From positions 3,658,001 through 3,722,000 of the forward strand of contig JARFIW010000500.1 in the NCBI GenBank assembly GCA_036346225.1: a DNA stretch of 64,000 bases. Direction: 5' to 3'. A program made the position numbers and the translations under genes. This document shows, piece after piece, positions 42,201 through 56,292 of this stretch; the stretch's first letter is position 1, and each line of letters begins with the position of its first letter. The DNA comes from Platerodrilus igneus. Taxonomy: Eukaryota > Arthropoda > Insecta > Coleoptera > Lycidae. The notes under the pieces were generated by a model. That model searched no databases and was not told where the DNA came from. It saw only the letters and a program-made list of their open reading frames with translations.

Positions 42201-45200
42201 TGAGTATCTATCTTCAGACTTAAGTTAATTCCCTTAAGGTTTATCTACATTTTTCCTTAAGAAGATTATTTTTTTGTTTGACGTAGTGGCACCCTAAAAT
42301 TGTACAAAGACAGGTTAATTAATGGAAAAGACCCCCCCCCCACCTCATGCCTCCGCAGGGATAGACCCCGAGACTAGTCCGCGAGCTTATATAATTCTTT
42401 TTGGAAACACTGCTTGGCTCTATGTCATCTTAATTAAAGCCACCCTCTGCATAATATTAACCAAAAAGTAAAAAAATATATATAACATGCTGTTGTCAAT
42501 AATATCTGGTGGTGTAGTTTATATGCATGTGACTACAATGCCCAAGATCCCAGGTTTGAATCCCGATATGGTCTGATTGAAAAATGTTAGCCGAGCATTT
42601 TTCACAAAAATATGCTCTCGTTTGGATGGGGGTAAAATGTAGGCCCCATGTACGAGTGCTGTTACACACGTTAAAGTCCCTACCTTGCTTGGAATAGCAA
42701 AGGTTCAGCAAAATTTCAAATTTTCCAGGTAAAAAGAATCGGTTCTTGGCCAATGTAGTATGTGCGGGTGGAGCATTGGAAAATCAAATGCAGTGTCAAT
42801 AATGACTACAAGATCCACAGGCTCAATTGGTTTTGTATTACCAAACCACTTTGTCTGTTTGGTTAAAGTAGACATTCTTAAATCCACCGCCTTCTAAAGT
42901 GATTTATATTGAACTCAATTATGTTCCGACTATTGTGTACAGTTCTCGTGGAATCAAACATGGTTACAGTTGATTGTTTATTTCTGCTTGAGCTCCCCAA
43001 TAGAAAATGATTCAGTGTAAGGGCTTCTTGTTCTGTTGAATCTAATGACAGGTAAGTAAGCAGTCGTGAGTTAACTATGGACTCTACTTCCACAATTACT
43101 GTTTGCGACACATTATTTAGTTTACATTCTTTCAATAGGTCAAGAATATCATTCTCTACTGAGTGAACCATACGTTCCCATGTACCACCTATATGTGTAG
43201 TTGATGGAGGAATAAATGGCCATTTCATTCTAGCGTTAGTGAACGTTGCAGTTGTTTTTGTCTCAATCTGTATTGTTTGTTGTTTCAGTATGCGATGAGC
43301 TCCAATAAAATCGCTTCCTTTGTCTGAATATATTTCTAACGATGTTCCAGGATGACAGATTAATCTGCATACACACATTGTATAAGATTGCGTTGGTAGG
43401 TCAAAAGCAACTTCTAGATGTACTGTACCTATGTTAGGCATGTGAATAAAACAATTAATCTTTTGGCATTCTCTCGTGCTTCTTTTACGATCATGGGTCC
43501 AAAGTAATATAAACCAATAAAACTGAATGAGCTGAAATTAGGGGTAATCGTGCTGCATGTAATGGCTCCATTTTGGGAACTTCTGATCTGTTGTATAGAC
43601 TTTGCACCATTGACATTTCTTGCAAAGTTGTCTTATCAGGACGGTCCCAACACAGACTGCTTGAAAAATGTTAAACGAACGTATTTCACAAAAATACATC
43701 CTTGTTCGAATGAGAAATAAAATGTAGGTCTTTGCTTGGAAAAGCAAAGGTTTGGCAAAATTCAAAATTTCCAGGTTAAAAAAAAACTGGCTTTCTGGTC
43801 ACTGTAGTACCTTCGGTTGGAGCATTGGAAAATCAAATGTAAGGAATATAGTAAGGCAGCTGTAGTTCATTGACGACAGTTTATGAATTGCCATGGATGT
43901 ATCCATGTGGTAGTGATGGATGATCAGTTAGTTAGGTAATATAGGTGGGTTCTTGGTGTCATATACTGTCCATTGAGCAGCACCGATACATATCCATCAT
44001 TTCTTAAAACTTCTTCTTCATCCAACATTGTAATGACCTTATAGAGGGGGACTAGATTTCACTATTACTTTTCCTGCATTTGGCGAGTGTCTCTTCTTTA
44101 GCAGAACTAATAATTCTTTTGAATATGCATCCACTTGCACAAGCCTCTAAATCTGTAATTTCGCATTGTGAAGCCTTTCCTGAGTGAGTTTTAACCAAGC
44201 CATACTTCTTTGTCAATATTGAACAAGTCTCAATACAAAGGCCATCGTTTGCAACAGGCGATTCTACTTGGAAAACCGTTGAAACTGTATTAACGGAGGT
44301 GGCTCTAAGATGCTGCCGTGTATACATGTTCTCAATTCTTCTTTGTACATCATGTTTGGACTTCGCCCACTATTCTTCAGCTAGGTACAAAAAGTCTTAC
44401 CCTCAATACCATCGGTTCGTATGAAAACTAGACCCCTTTCCTCATTTAGCTGCTTTGTTAGCAACATTAAGTAAACTGGGAACACATTTCCAATCTTGTT
44501 TGGAAGTGGAAATCAAAATTTCTCCCGTTCAGCATGCTATGAACTGTATGTATCTACAATGTACGCATAATCAACATTAATAAGACAGTATTAGAATCCG
44601 TGTAGAAAAAGTGGTGTGATGAAATCGAGTGACTTTTGATTGCATGAAATCAGTCGTTTGCCCAAAACTGCAACCATCAACTCTAATTGAGGCGTTGTAT
44701 ATTTTAAAGAGGTCACTTTTGCTTTTGCGGTCATTAACGGGCATTGTACATACCTGTTGAAATTGGTAACACAAAAATACACCTCAGCAGCATAAGCAAT
44801 CTCATCAACGTCAGTAAGACATGTGTCTGCAGAGAACTGTAAATCTCATTGTTTACTTCCCCTGAAGTAGCATCTAAATTTACAGACTTTATTAATCATC
44901 ATCATCATTTTGTTTTCGGCCTTACTTAAGGTCGGTTTGACGCAGCTCTAATTTCTTTTCTATTCTGTGCCAATCTAAAAAGTTCTACATACCCTTCACA
45001 ACCTAAATTTCTAATAATTTGACTAATATAGTTTGGTCTAGGTCTTCCTATATCCTTCTATCTTTTTCCTAGCCACCTGGCTCTACATAGATATTAGCAA
45101 CCTGATGGTTGTTAAAGAACTCTAATATGTTTGCATGATTACCATTTATAAGGAAGTGAAATATAACCTGGTTATCCGCTTCAAAAAAGGAAAAGTGTTA

Positions 45201-48200
45201 AATTATATGTTATGGTAAGGCTTAAGCAACGAATCGCTGCCAACATGCCAAACCGCTACCTAATTGTGAGTTATGTCATGTTGACGTTCATTAAATTCTA
45301 TGTTATGGTAAGGTTTAATCATAAATCTCTAATAATTTGACTAATATAGCTTTATCTAGGCTTTCCTACTCTATTTTTATTTGGTAGTCTATAATCTAAG
45401 ACTTTACTAAATAGTCCCTCATGTCTTAACTGGTGCCCTATCATTCTATCTCTCCTGACCTTCAATTGTTTCCACATACAGGGTTCCTCACCTATCCTTC
45501 TATAAACTTCCTCGTTTGTTACTCTATCTGTCCAACTAATCTTTAACATTATCCTATAACACCAAGTTTCAAAAGCTTCTATCTTTTTCTTATCTACTTC
45601 TTTAATTGTCCAAGTCTCACTACCGTATAGTAGAATGCTCCACACGTACGACTTTAAGAAACTTTTTCTATTATCTAAACTAATACTATTAGCTATTAGT
45701 AAGTTTTTCTTTTTTAAAAACATTTTTCTAGCTTGAGCTAGTCTAGCTATTATATCCCTTCTGCTACGTCCATCCTTTGTAATTATACTACCTAAATAGC
45801 AAAATTCATCTACCTCCTCTAACTTGGTATTACCTATTTTTAATTTTGGTTTAGAACTAGGCTATAACTCGCTTGTCATTATCTTTGTCTTTACTGAGTT
45901 AAGTCTCATACTATAGTTACTCTGTAGTATCTCATCTAAAATATTTAAAAACTCTCCTAACTCTTTTCTAGACTCTGCTATAATGGCTATATCATCTGCA
46001 AAATGTAACATGTCTATTTTCTGTCCCTGTACACTAATACCTATCTCTTTTCTCTCTCTAGCTAAGTTTAAAGCTTCCTCAATATAAACATTAAAAATCA
46101 AGGGAGACAGCAAACAACCCTGTCTAACACCATTTCTAATGTTAGCTTCCTTTTCTATTTCATCAAATCTAATTATTACGCTTTGGTTTTATATTGACTG
46201 TAAATAATTTTTCTATCCCTATGAGAGATTCCTATTTTTTGCAAAACCCTGAACATAACAATTCAGTTAACCCTATCAAATGCTTTTTCTAAATCTACAA
46301 ACGCGAAATGAGTCTTTTTATTTTTTTGTAACCTTTTTTCGATAATTACCCTAATCATTAGTATCGGTTCTCTCGTCCCTCTGTCTTTACGAAAACCATA
46401 TTGGTCTTCGCCTAAATAATTCTCAGTCAAAGCTTCTACTCTATTTTTAATTATTATTGTTAGTATTTTGGAAGCATGAGAAGTTAAACTAACCGTTCTA
46501 AAATTCTCACACCTATCAGCTCCTGACTTTTTGGGATTGGGATAATAATATTTTTTTCGAAATCTATTGGAACCTCACCTATGTCATATATTACTTTTAC
46601 TAGTTCATATAATCTGTCTAAAGTTTTCTGACTTGCATATTTTATTAATTCTGCGGGAATATCGTCTATCCCTGGTGCTTTATTTAGTTTAAGATTCCGA
46701 ACAGCTCTATCAAATTCCTCTCTTAATATTGAGAACCCTATTTCTACATCTTCTTGTTGGTCGTACTCTAACTCATCCATATCGTCTCCCTTATATAAAT
46801 CTTCTAAATATCTTTTCCATCTATCTGCTACCTCAACTTTATTTATTAGAAGCTCATTATTCTCGTCTCTAATACCATTATATTTTTTCCTATCTTCCCC
46901 AAAAAACTTTTTAACTGCCCTGTAAGCCTTGTCTGTCTTACCTACTCTCAAATCATCTTGTATTCCCTTACACTTCTCCTCCAGCCATTTATTTCAAGCT
47001 TTTCTACACTCATGTACTATCTTATATCTAACTGTATTATATTTTTGCTTACTTTCACTATCCACTTCTCTGAAAAGTTTAAGCTTTCTTCTATTCTCTA
47101 TTAAATCTAATATCTCCTTTGTTACCCAGGGTTTTCTCGCTTCTATTTTTTTCTTACCTATAGTCTGCGTTGCTGTATCATGTACAGTCAGTTTTATTTC
47201 TTTCCATCTATTTTCTACGTTCCCTCCTTCAGCTATCTCTTTGCTCTTATTATCTAATACTTGTTTATATTCCTCTTTTACCCTACTATCATTAAGCTTA
47301 CCTAGATCCCATCCCTCTCTTTTAACCTTTCTCAATTTTTTGAATTTTAGTTTACACTTCATTTTAACTAAGTTATGATCGCTATCTATGTCAGCCCCTG
47401 GATAACTACGACAATTTTTAACTTGGTTTGTAAATCTTTGTTTAACTAAAATATAATCTATTTGGTATCTAGCCCTATCACCTGGCGCTTTCCAGGTATA
47501 TCTTCTCCTAACGTGTTGTTCGAATAGGGTGTTTACAGTTACTAATCTATGTTCCTGGCAAAACTCAACTAATCTTTCTCCTCTATCATTTCGTCTGCGA
47601 TACCCAAATTTTCGTACTACCTCACTACCTTCTCCCACTGACGCATTAAAATCGCCCATAACTATTAAATTCTCATCTCCTTTTACTTTTCTCACTATAC
47701 TATTTATATCCTCGTATACCTTTTCTACTTCCTCATCCTCGTACTGAGTTGTTGGCATGTAAACCTGTACTAAAACAGTGTCTGTGGGTTTTGTACTCAA
47801 TCTAACCATAATTATTCCATCACTAAATTGTAAGTACTCTTTAACTTTATGCCCTAATCTTTTACCTAACACTATTCCTACCCCTGCCTGTCCATTAGTT
47901 GAAGAAGTTGTAATTATTCTATAATTATCTTGCCAAAAGTCATTACTATCTGGTCATCTTACCTCACTAATACCTAAAATGTCCAGCTTTTCCTTTCTCA
48001 TTTTTGTTACTATGATGTTACGTTTGAAATCTTTGGGTATCTCGCCTGTCTCATACATATAGCTTACAAGTTGGAAGAGACGTTCTGTTACTGCTTGTCC
48101 AGCGGCTTTTAGAGTTTCTGCTTGCACCTTATCTGTACCCGGCGCCTTACCATTTTTCAGACTCTTTAATGCTAATTCAAACTCGTCTCGAAGTATAGGA

Positions 48201-51200
48201 TATCCCAAGTCATCATTTTCAATGTCTGATTCCTGTTCTAATGCAGTTAGTTCCTCTCCTGCATATAAATTCCCTATATATTCTTGCCATCTACTCACTT
48301 TCTGTACGTTTTCTATAATGACGTTTCCTTGTGCGTTCCTTATATTTTTGCTATACGGTTTTATATCCCTAAAATTCATTCTAATTAATTTGTATGCTTC
48401 GTCTGTCTTTCCTATTTCCATTTTAGTTTGTACCTCTTTGCACTTTTCATCAATCCATTGTTCTTTAGTTTTCCTGCATTTTCGAATAATTTCCCATTTT
48501 ATGGCTTTGTATCTCTGTTTTCCTGTTTCGTCTGATTTATTTTTGTATTTTCGTCTTTCTTCTATTAAATTCATGATATCCTTTGTTATCCATGGTTTCT
48601 TATTTTCTTTTTGTGTATACCCCAGAATATCTCTGGCCGCCATGTCTAGGCTGGATTTAATGTTATTCCATTCTGTTTCTACTTCCTTAGTTTCAGATAT
48701 TTTCCCGATATCATTCAGCAATTCATTTGACTTTTTTTCGAATCTTACTTGAATATCTTTATCTTTTAGTTTCTCTAAGTCCAAGTGCCTTTTTCCGTTC
48801 CTTTTTTTCAAATTTTTAAATTTAAGTGCGGCCTTCATAATTACGATGTTGTGGTCAGTATCTATATCTGCTTCTGGGTAGCTTCTACAGTCTTTTACTT
48901 GATTCCTAAACCGTTGTCTAACAAGAATGTAATCTATTTGATATCTTCCTATATCTCCTGGCATCTTCCACGTATATCGTCTTCTAGCATGATGTTGAAA
49001 TAATGTGTTTGTGATGATTAAATTGTTCTTGTCGCAAAATTCTACCAGCCTATTTTCCCTGTCGTTTCTCGTGCCTAAACCAAATAAACCTGAAATAAAT
49101 TAATAGAATGACTCAAAATCTCCCCATGTGTCAATTTAATAAAATAAACAAATTATAATGGTACAAAAAGTTTCGCTACATGTTTCAGGCTTATAAGTCT
49201 TAGCCCATCTTCAGGCGCTTGAAAGTATCAAAGAAATATTTTTATATATGAAGTACAAAATAACAATTAGGTTTATTTTGTACTTCATATATAAAAATAT
49301 TTCTTTGATACTTTCAAGCGCTTGAAGATGGGCTAAGAATTATAAGCCTGAAACATGTAGCGAAACTTTTTGTACCATAATAATTTGTTTATTTTATTAA
49401 ATTGACACATGGGGAGATTTTGAGTCATTCTATTCATTTATTTCATCATATAAGAACCCCATTTGGAGTAATAATTCTTTTCTCACATTATGGATCCAAA
49501 TAAACCTACTACCGCTCCTTCCCTCCCCTCACCTACCACGGCATTAAAATCCTCCGTAATTATTAAATTTTCATGTCCTTTTACGTATCTTAATATGTCT
49601 TCGATATCTTTGTAGATGGCTTCTACCTCTTCGTCACTGTAGCTAGAGGTGGGCATGTATACTTGTATTATTACTGTGTTTACCGGTTTAGATTCTAATC
49701 TAACCATGAGTACTCTTTCGTTCTTTTGTAAGTAATTTTCTACACAGTATCCTATCTTTTTCTGCATAACTATCCCCACACCCAAATTTCCTTCCTCTGC
49801 TCCTGTATGAATTACCCTGAAGTCTCCACTCCAAAAATCCCCCGCCTCTGGCTACCGAACTTCGCTGATCCCTACTATGTCTAGTGATAACCTATTCATT
49901 TCGATTTTTATGTTCTCTAGCTTACCTACTTGCTTCATACTTCTAACATTCCATGCTCCGACTCGCAGAATGTTCCCAACTCTTATTTTTAACTTTCCGA
50001 TCGCATCCTCCGAAGTAGTCCCGTCCCGGAGATCCGAATGGGGGACTATTTTAACTCCGGAATCTTTTACCCCAAAGAATGCCATCATGTTTGTAACAAT
50101 TTAAGTACGCTGTGTACTTGGGAGATAATGTGGTGGTTTCCCGTTGTCTTCCACCTCGCGGTAGTGTGTCTTAGACTGCCATACCGACCCCTATGGTCTC
50201 TGCCAATCTAAGTACCGAAAGAGCCGCTGCCCTCTTTCGGGGACCTGTCTTAGTCTGGTTCCTCACTAACGACCCTACTACTTTGGTTGGACCTGTAGTT
50301 TGGCTCTTTAGCTCATTAGAACACGCAAGCCATTTCACCTGTTCTAGTAATTTAGAACTTCGGCAAGGTGCAGGTCCATTCTAAATGGGGGCTAGCCGTG
50401 GCATAATTAAAATTAGAATATTAGAAAAACACAGCGGTGGCGGACAGTAGGAAACTGGACGTTTATTACATCGAAGCAGGAAAACAAAACGATGAATTGG
50501 GGAAAAGTGCAACTAGGTACAAACTAAGATGGAAATAGGAAAAACAAATGAAACGTACAAACTAATTAGAATGAATTTTAGGGATATAAAATCATATAGC
50601 AAAAATATACGTCGCCTGGTTAAAATGTATAAGGAATTTATATGGAGGACAAGGATTAGAAGCGCTAAAACAGGACTCAAGACATTGAAAAGGATTACTT
50701 GGATTACTTAGAGATGAGTTTGAACTAGCGTTGAAGGGTCTGAAAAATAATAAGGCACCATGTATAGATAAGATACAAGCAGAAACGTTAAAAGTCACTG
50801 GGCAAGCAGTAACTTCCAGCTTGTAAGCTATATGTATGGGACAGGTGAGATACCTAAAGATTTCGAATGTAAAATCATAGTCACTATTACAAAAAAGAAG
50901 TTGTGCAGATAGATGTGAAAATTTTTGAACAATAAGTTTAACAGCACACGTGTCATAAATATTAACTAGAATTGTACAAAGATGGATAGAAAATGGGGCC
51001 AAAGTAATATTAGAAGAAGATCTATTTGGGTTTAGACGAAACAGGAACACGGGAGGCCATTTTAGCATTAATGATGATAAGGGATTAGGAAATGGAGATA
51101 GGAATGTACGCTGTCGATATTTATTTTTAACTTATATATTATTATTATTTTGCAATTAAATAACAATATTAGCAAACAAGTCATTAATGAAGAATACATC

Positions 51201-54200
51201 ATAAGACCCAGAACCATTTACACTATTTGGGTCATATTATACAGCATTATAAAAGGAGTTTTAGATTTAAGATGTAACATACAATTATTACTAGCTAATA
51301 CATAATAGTGATGCAGTAGAAAGTAATAGTGGAATTCATCATGTTATATAGTGTCCCACAAACATAAATTTATAAATTATTGTTGAGAAAAAAGAATAAA
51401 AATACGTATGAACTGAAACTTTGCAGATGTTAAGTATCACACTTAAAATATTTGTTGTAAACAATCTCTTTAACTGTAGGTTTTTCACAGTATTTTAAGT
51501 CCTTAGAAAGCTTGTAGTGGCACAAACCTTGGAAGAGTATACTCGTTTGGCCGAATCTTGTTCTCATAGCAGTAGTTTGTAGGGTTGTACACTGTCTAGT
51601 GTTGTGGCTATGTACATCCATGGTGGAGGTATAAGTGTGCTATTACACAATTTGAAATCCACCACAGGCTTTATACTAAACATTTTCTCCTTGAATATTC
51701 AATCTATTAGAATAAATTGCTTGATTTGGAAGCTTTTCTTTTATCCTGCAAATTGTAAATGTGATATTGTCCGTTTCAATGAGTTAAACTTAAACGGTGA
51801 AGAGTTCAAATTTTTAAAGGTTAACAATCTTGTATCATATTGCATCTTATGGGAAACAAAATCAGTCTTGGGGTGGGGTGGCTTTCCTGATAAACAAACG
51901 AACTACTAAAGGTGCTTCATCCCTTCGTATGGTAAATAAACTCTCAGTTGAAATTCATGCTGAACTTTCAGCAATATAGATCAAGTACCATGATCTTACT
52001 ATAATTACAACTTATATATCTCCAAATCGTGGATCTATCAATATTTTTTGTGAAACTTTTGATAGTCTTCAACATAATGGGAAATATGCTTTATAGAAAG
52101 GTAATTGTCTGTAGTGATTTTAACGTACACTTTGGCCCTTAAGTAAATGAGGCAGTATGGTTAGCTGATTTTTTCGCTATGTATGGCTTCTACCCATTAA
52201 GCTCAAAAGCCACACGAATGCAAAATTATCTGAACAACATATTCTCTAATAATGCCAACTTAATATGTAATAGTATGTAATTAACACAGATCTATCTGAC
52301 CACCACCTAGGACTACTGACGCAAGTCCATTGTCCTATTAAAAGTGTCACCTCTTTGGCAAAACTGTTCCAGCAATTTACTGCAATGGATAAATTTAATT
52401 TTTATAACTACTTACAAGAAGTGAATTGGAGTTTCACAGATAGTAAGTTGTTAACTTTCAATGACAGTTTTAATCAATTCATGAAAATATTACTCTTAGT
52501 CGTCTAATCTTACCTCACAAACGATTGTTGTAAAATGGTTCACTAGGGAATTGAAGCTAATGCAAATAAACTACTTAGCCCATGTGAAAACGATTTGCCA
52601 AAAGGAAGGTGTACGATAATTTTATTAAAAATTCTGGCAATAAAAATAGGATTACCTGGAAATTAATAAATAATGAGAAAGAAGTAAGCACGAAGGACAA
52701 CCCGGTTTCAACTTTAAATGCTAATGACTTTAATGATTTTTTTGTAAACTCAGTAAGCACAATTATTGCAAACTTACGTGCAACAACAATGTTTGTCTCT
52801 AAGCCCCTTGATAGGTCGGGGAAACGAACGAAGTTATATCAATAGCACTAAATTTCATGAGATATCAATAATGAAATGAGAGACAATAGTGTCTAAGAAA
52901 AATATAAAAGCTAGGGGTGCCCATAGTTTGAACATTTCCTTAATTAAAACTGCTTGTAGCATTATATATGTCACTATGACATTTGTAACCGAGCCATTAA
53001 AAACTCCCAACTTTTCTGATGCGCTTAAGCTAGCGAAAATATTCCAGTACATAAAAAGGGATCATCAGACAGAGCTAAGAAATTTAGGACCAATTTCACT
53101 GGTACCTGTAATTTCAGAAATCTTTGAATCCATCCTAAGTTGTCAATTATTAGGAATACCCCAAATTCATTATTATGATGAGATGTTCACTGTGATAATA
53201 TCAATAAAAAACTCTGTTGGTCTATATATTTTATAAAGTTCTTAAAGAAACTTAGCTTCATTGGAGGTAATAAGGCAGGTTTATTTTGCCTACTTTCATT
53301 GCCATAGCTAATATGCAGTACTAGTGTGGTGTTATGCTAGTGCTTACAAACGTGTTTTCCAATTACAGAGGCAGTCTATTTGAGTGATTGCAAATCTCAG
53401 ATATCTAGAAGATTGCCAAAACTAATTTGTTTCTCAAAAAATTTTAAAATTTCCATGTATCTTTATTTTGGAATGCTTACTATTTACAACAAAGAACTGC
53501 TTGCAGTTCGACAACATAATGGAAATCATAACTTTGATACTTGTGGGAAAGGAAAACTTATAAAACCTTATAGAATAAAGGAAAGTAGATTTGGACATAA
53601 TTACTTTGGCATTATAGTCTTTAATGCTTTCCACAACAGTGTACAAGACTTGCCTTTAAATCATTTCAAGATATTAATTAAAAATTATCTAATCAAATGT
53701 GCTTTCTATAACTTTTCTGATTTTAAAACAATGTTGGCATGCTTGAAGCCTGTAGTGGATTCTAGACATACTATCTTGTTTTGGTCTGTGCCTCTAAACG
53801 ACCTTTCGCACCAATTATTTTTATTAATTTTTATTATTTTTGTTTGAATAAGTGTAATCACTGTGATCACATTCATGTAAAATAAAAATTAAAAAAATTA
53901 AAAATCTTTACATAGTAGTAGCTCGTGCAGCTTTCTATTAAACCATGGAGCAGATTTAGTTCTAAACCTATCTTTTTATTTTTTGTAGTAATATTATTTG
54001 AGTGTACTTTTTTAATCTCATAATATAGAATATTTGGGTCCGACCAATGCTGATTGCTCATACCACCAAGCTTTTGTTTGAATTGACTTTATTTAACACA
54101 GATGTTGCATACAATTTAGCAGTCGAAATATTCTGAAACGATTTAAAGTTATAAGTTGTAGCCTATGGTCTTTATGGGATGATCTACTATGGTCAGTTGT

Positions 54201-56247
54201 ACATTTGAATTAATACAGTTTGATATAACGTAGTCTAAAAGGGTGCTGGAGTGACTTGAATGTCGCATGCGAGTTGAACTATTTATAATATGAAAGCCGC
54301 TTGATTCAATTGTGCTGCTGAGCGATCGCTGCTGGATACTGGGTTCTTGAAAATCTATATTTAGATCGCCAACAATCCAAAGTGTTTTTTTGTATTACCG
54401 AATTCGTTTAAGATACCACCAAGCACTTCAGTAGTTCGGCAAGACAATGAATACTGTCAAATGCAGGAAGACATTTGCAATTATTGTGTAGTGACAAACG
54501 ATTGTACAAGCAGAGATAGGAAAAGAGAGGTAGATATAGACCGCGATCAGACTTTCATACCCAGATAGTGATACATGCAGACTGTGCAAATTTTAGGGAA
54601 ATGTGCAGGTTAGTTCAGAATAGGAAACAATGAGGGTACGTGCCTAACCAGTTTCAGGACTGAAGATCTAATGATGATGACAAACGATTGATATGTTTAG
54701 ATTTACAGATAATATAGTGGCATTAGCATCTAGCAAGGAAGAGTTAAAAGCAGCTCCTAATGAAATGGAAATTATACAAACAGATAGATATGGATGAAAA
54801 ATCGACAAAAAGAAAACTAAAGTACTAGTATGTAAAAAAGTGGAAAATAAGTTTAAAAAAAGGATAAAGAATAGGAAGCTAGAATTTACAAAAGGTTAAG
54901 GATTTCTGCTACCTAGGAAGCCAAGTAAAACAAGGTGGAAAGTGCAAAAGATATAAAAAAAGATTAACACAAGGCCGTGGTGTATTTAACAAGAAAAGGC
55001 AGCTGCTTCGTTCGAAGACAACAAACAGAAACAAGGAAAAATTGTTGAAAGCATATGCATGGAGTACAGCACTGTACTGTTGTGAAACTTGGACAGTAGG
55101 AGAATGTAACACCCAAGAACCTTTTTAAATTAATTTAATTTTCAAATAATATTTTCGGCCAATCATAAATAATCCTATCTAAAATATAACCTATCAATAA
55201 CCAGTAATTAATACAATTAACCAATCCTAGTTCGACTTTGGTGTGACAATTGACACTTTAAATTCACATAATCTATTAACTACACTCTAACATCCCGTGA
55301 AATGTAGAAGATTTTAAATTAGGCGCCAAAGGGAAATACTCATTTGTTCTAGAAAATTCTAAAACCGGAAACACGTAATAAAATGTTATTTTTTGTGATA
55401 TCTATAAAAATATTAACAGGAAATAGTTCAAAATATTGCAAAATAACTTAAATTTAATTATAGGACAGGTTCAATTAGCAATTGCAATAATAAAAATGGA
55501 TTTAACCATTAACCTGAAAACACGTGTAGGATGATATATAATTGTGCAATATGGAAGGTTCGTAATTGGCCAGAACAATCACATGATAAAAGGTATATAA
55601 ATAAGGGAACGAAGAAATTAAGACACACGCGAAAAATATTCAACCCACAAAGACAATACACAAAGGCAACAGATATATTAAATAAAAGTAATACGCCCAT
55701 AGTTAGGGCCAGTTACACGGCAATGGCGCGTAACTATCGTGGTTATGTAACCGCATAGAAATTAAAGTATAAATATATATACATAATATATATATATATA
55801 AGTATAAATAAAAAAAATATATATAAGAAGTAAATATGGGTATTACGGGACGATTAGTGGAGTTAAACAATGAATACAGAACAATATAATTAGACGACGA
55901 CAGGTTTAAGTTGTAGAGCGGGTAATGGTTAGAGACGCCGGCTTGTTAACGGCATAGAATATGATAACTCAACATACTTTTATGGTTCAATTTTGATTAT
56001 TTGATGGACGTTTGTATTTTGGAAGTTTGACTCCCAAACTGGGGGTTGGTACAGAAGTAGCGAGATATCCAGAGTTCCAAGTACTAAAGTTTCCAATAAC
56101 CGTATTAACAGTTCCAAACCTGGTGAGAATAAATTACCTTAGAGGCCATTGGTTTAGGATGAAGAAATAGTGGGTATTATATACCCAACACAGGTATTGA
56201 GAACGGACGTGTATTTGCATGCATACATGGGGGTTTGCAAGTATGTG

Positions 56248-56292
<45 letters not shown>

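Larger units (their letters stand above)
45324..48003 (-). mobile_element. RTE-clade LINE, nearly full coding length, broken
   Basis: One polyprotein frame in pieces: endonuclease 48003-46994, linker and RT start 46951-46484, RT catalytic part 46113-45862, C-terminal part 45723-45352. The 5' end joins directly to another LINE at 48003. Craniofacial-development-protein-2-like endonuclease plus this RT type indicates the RTE clade. Confidence 0.82.

Noticed and set aside
46929..48752. Plus-strand frames of up to 176 codons (serine/leucine-rich)
   Set aside because: Antisense shadows of the minus-strand RTE endonuclease and linker, rich in S, L and F because the coding strand is rich in E and K.
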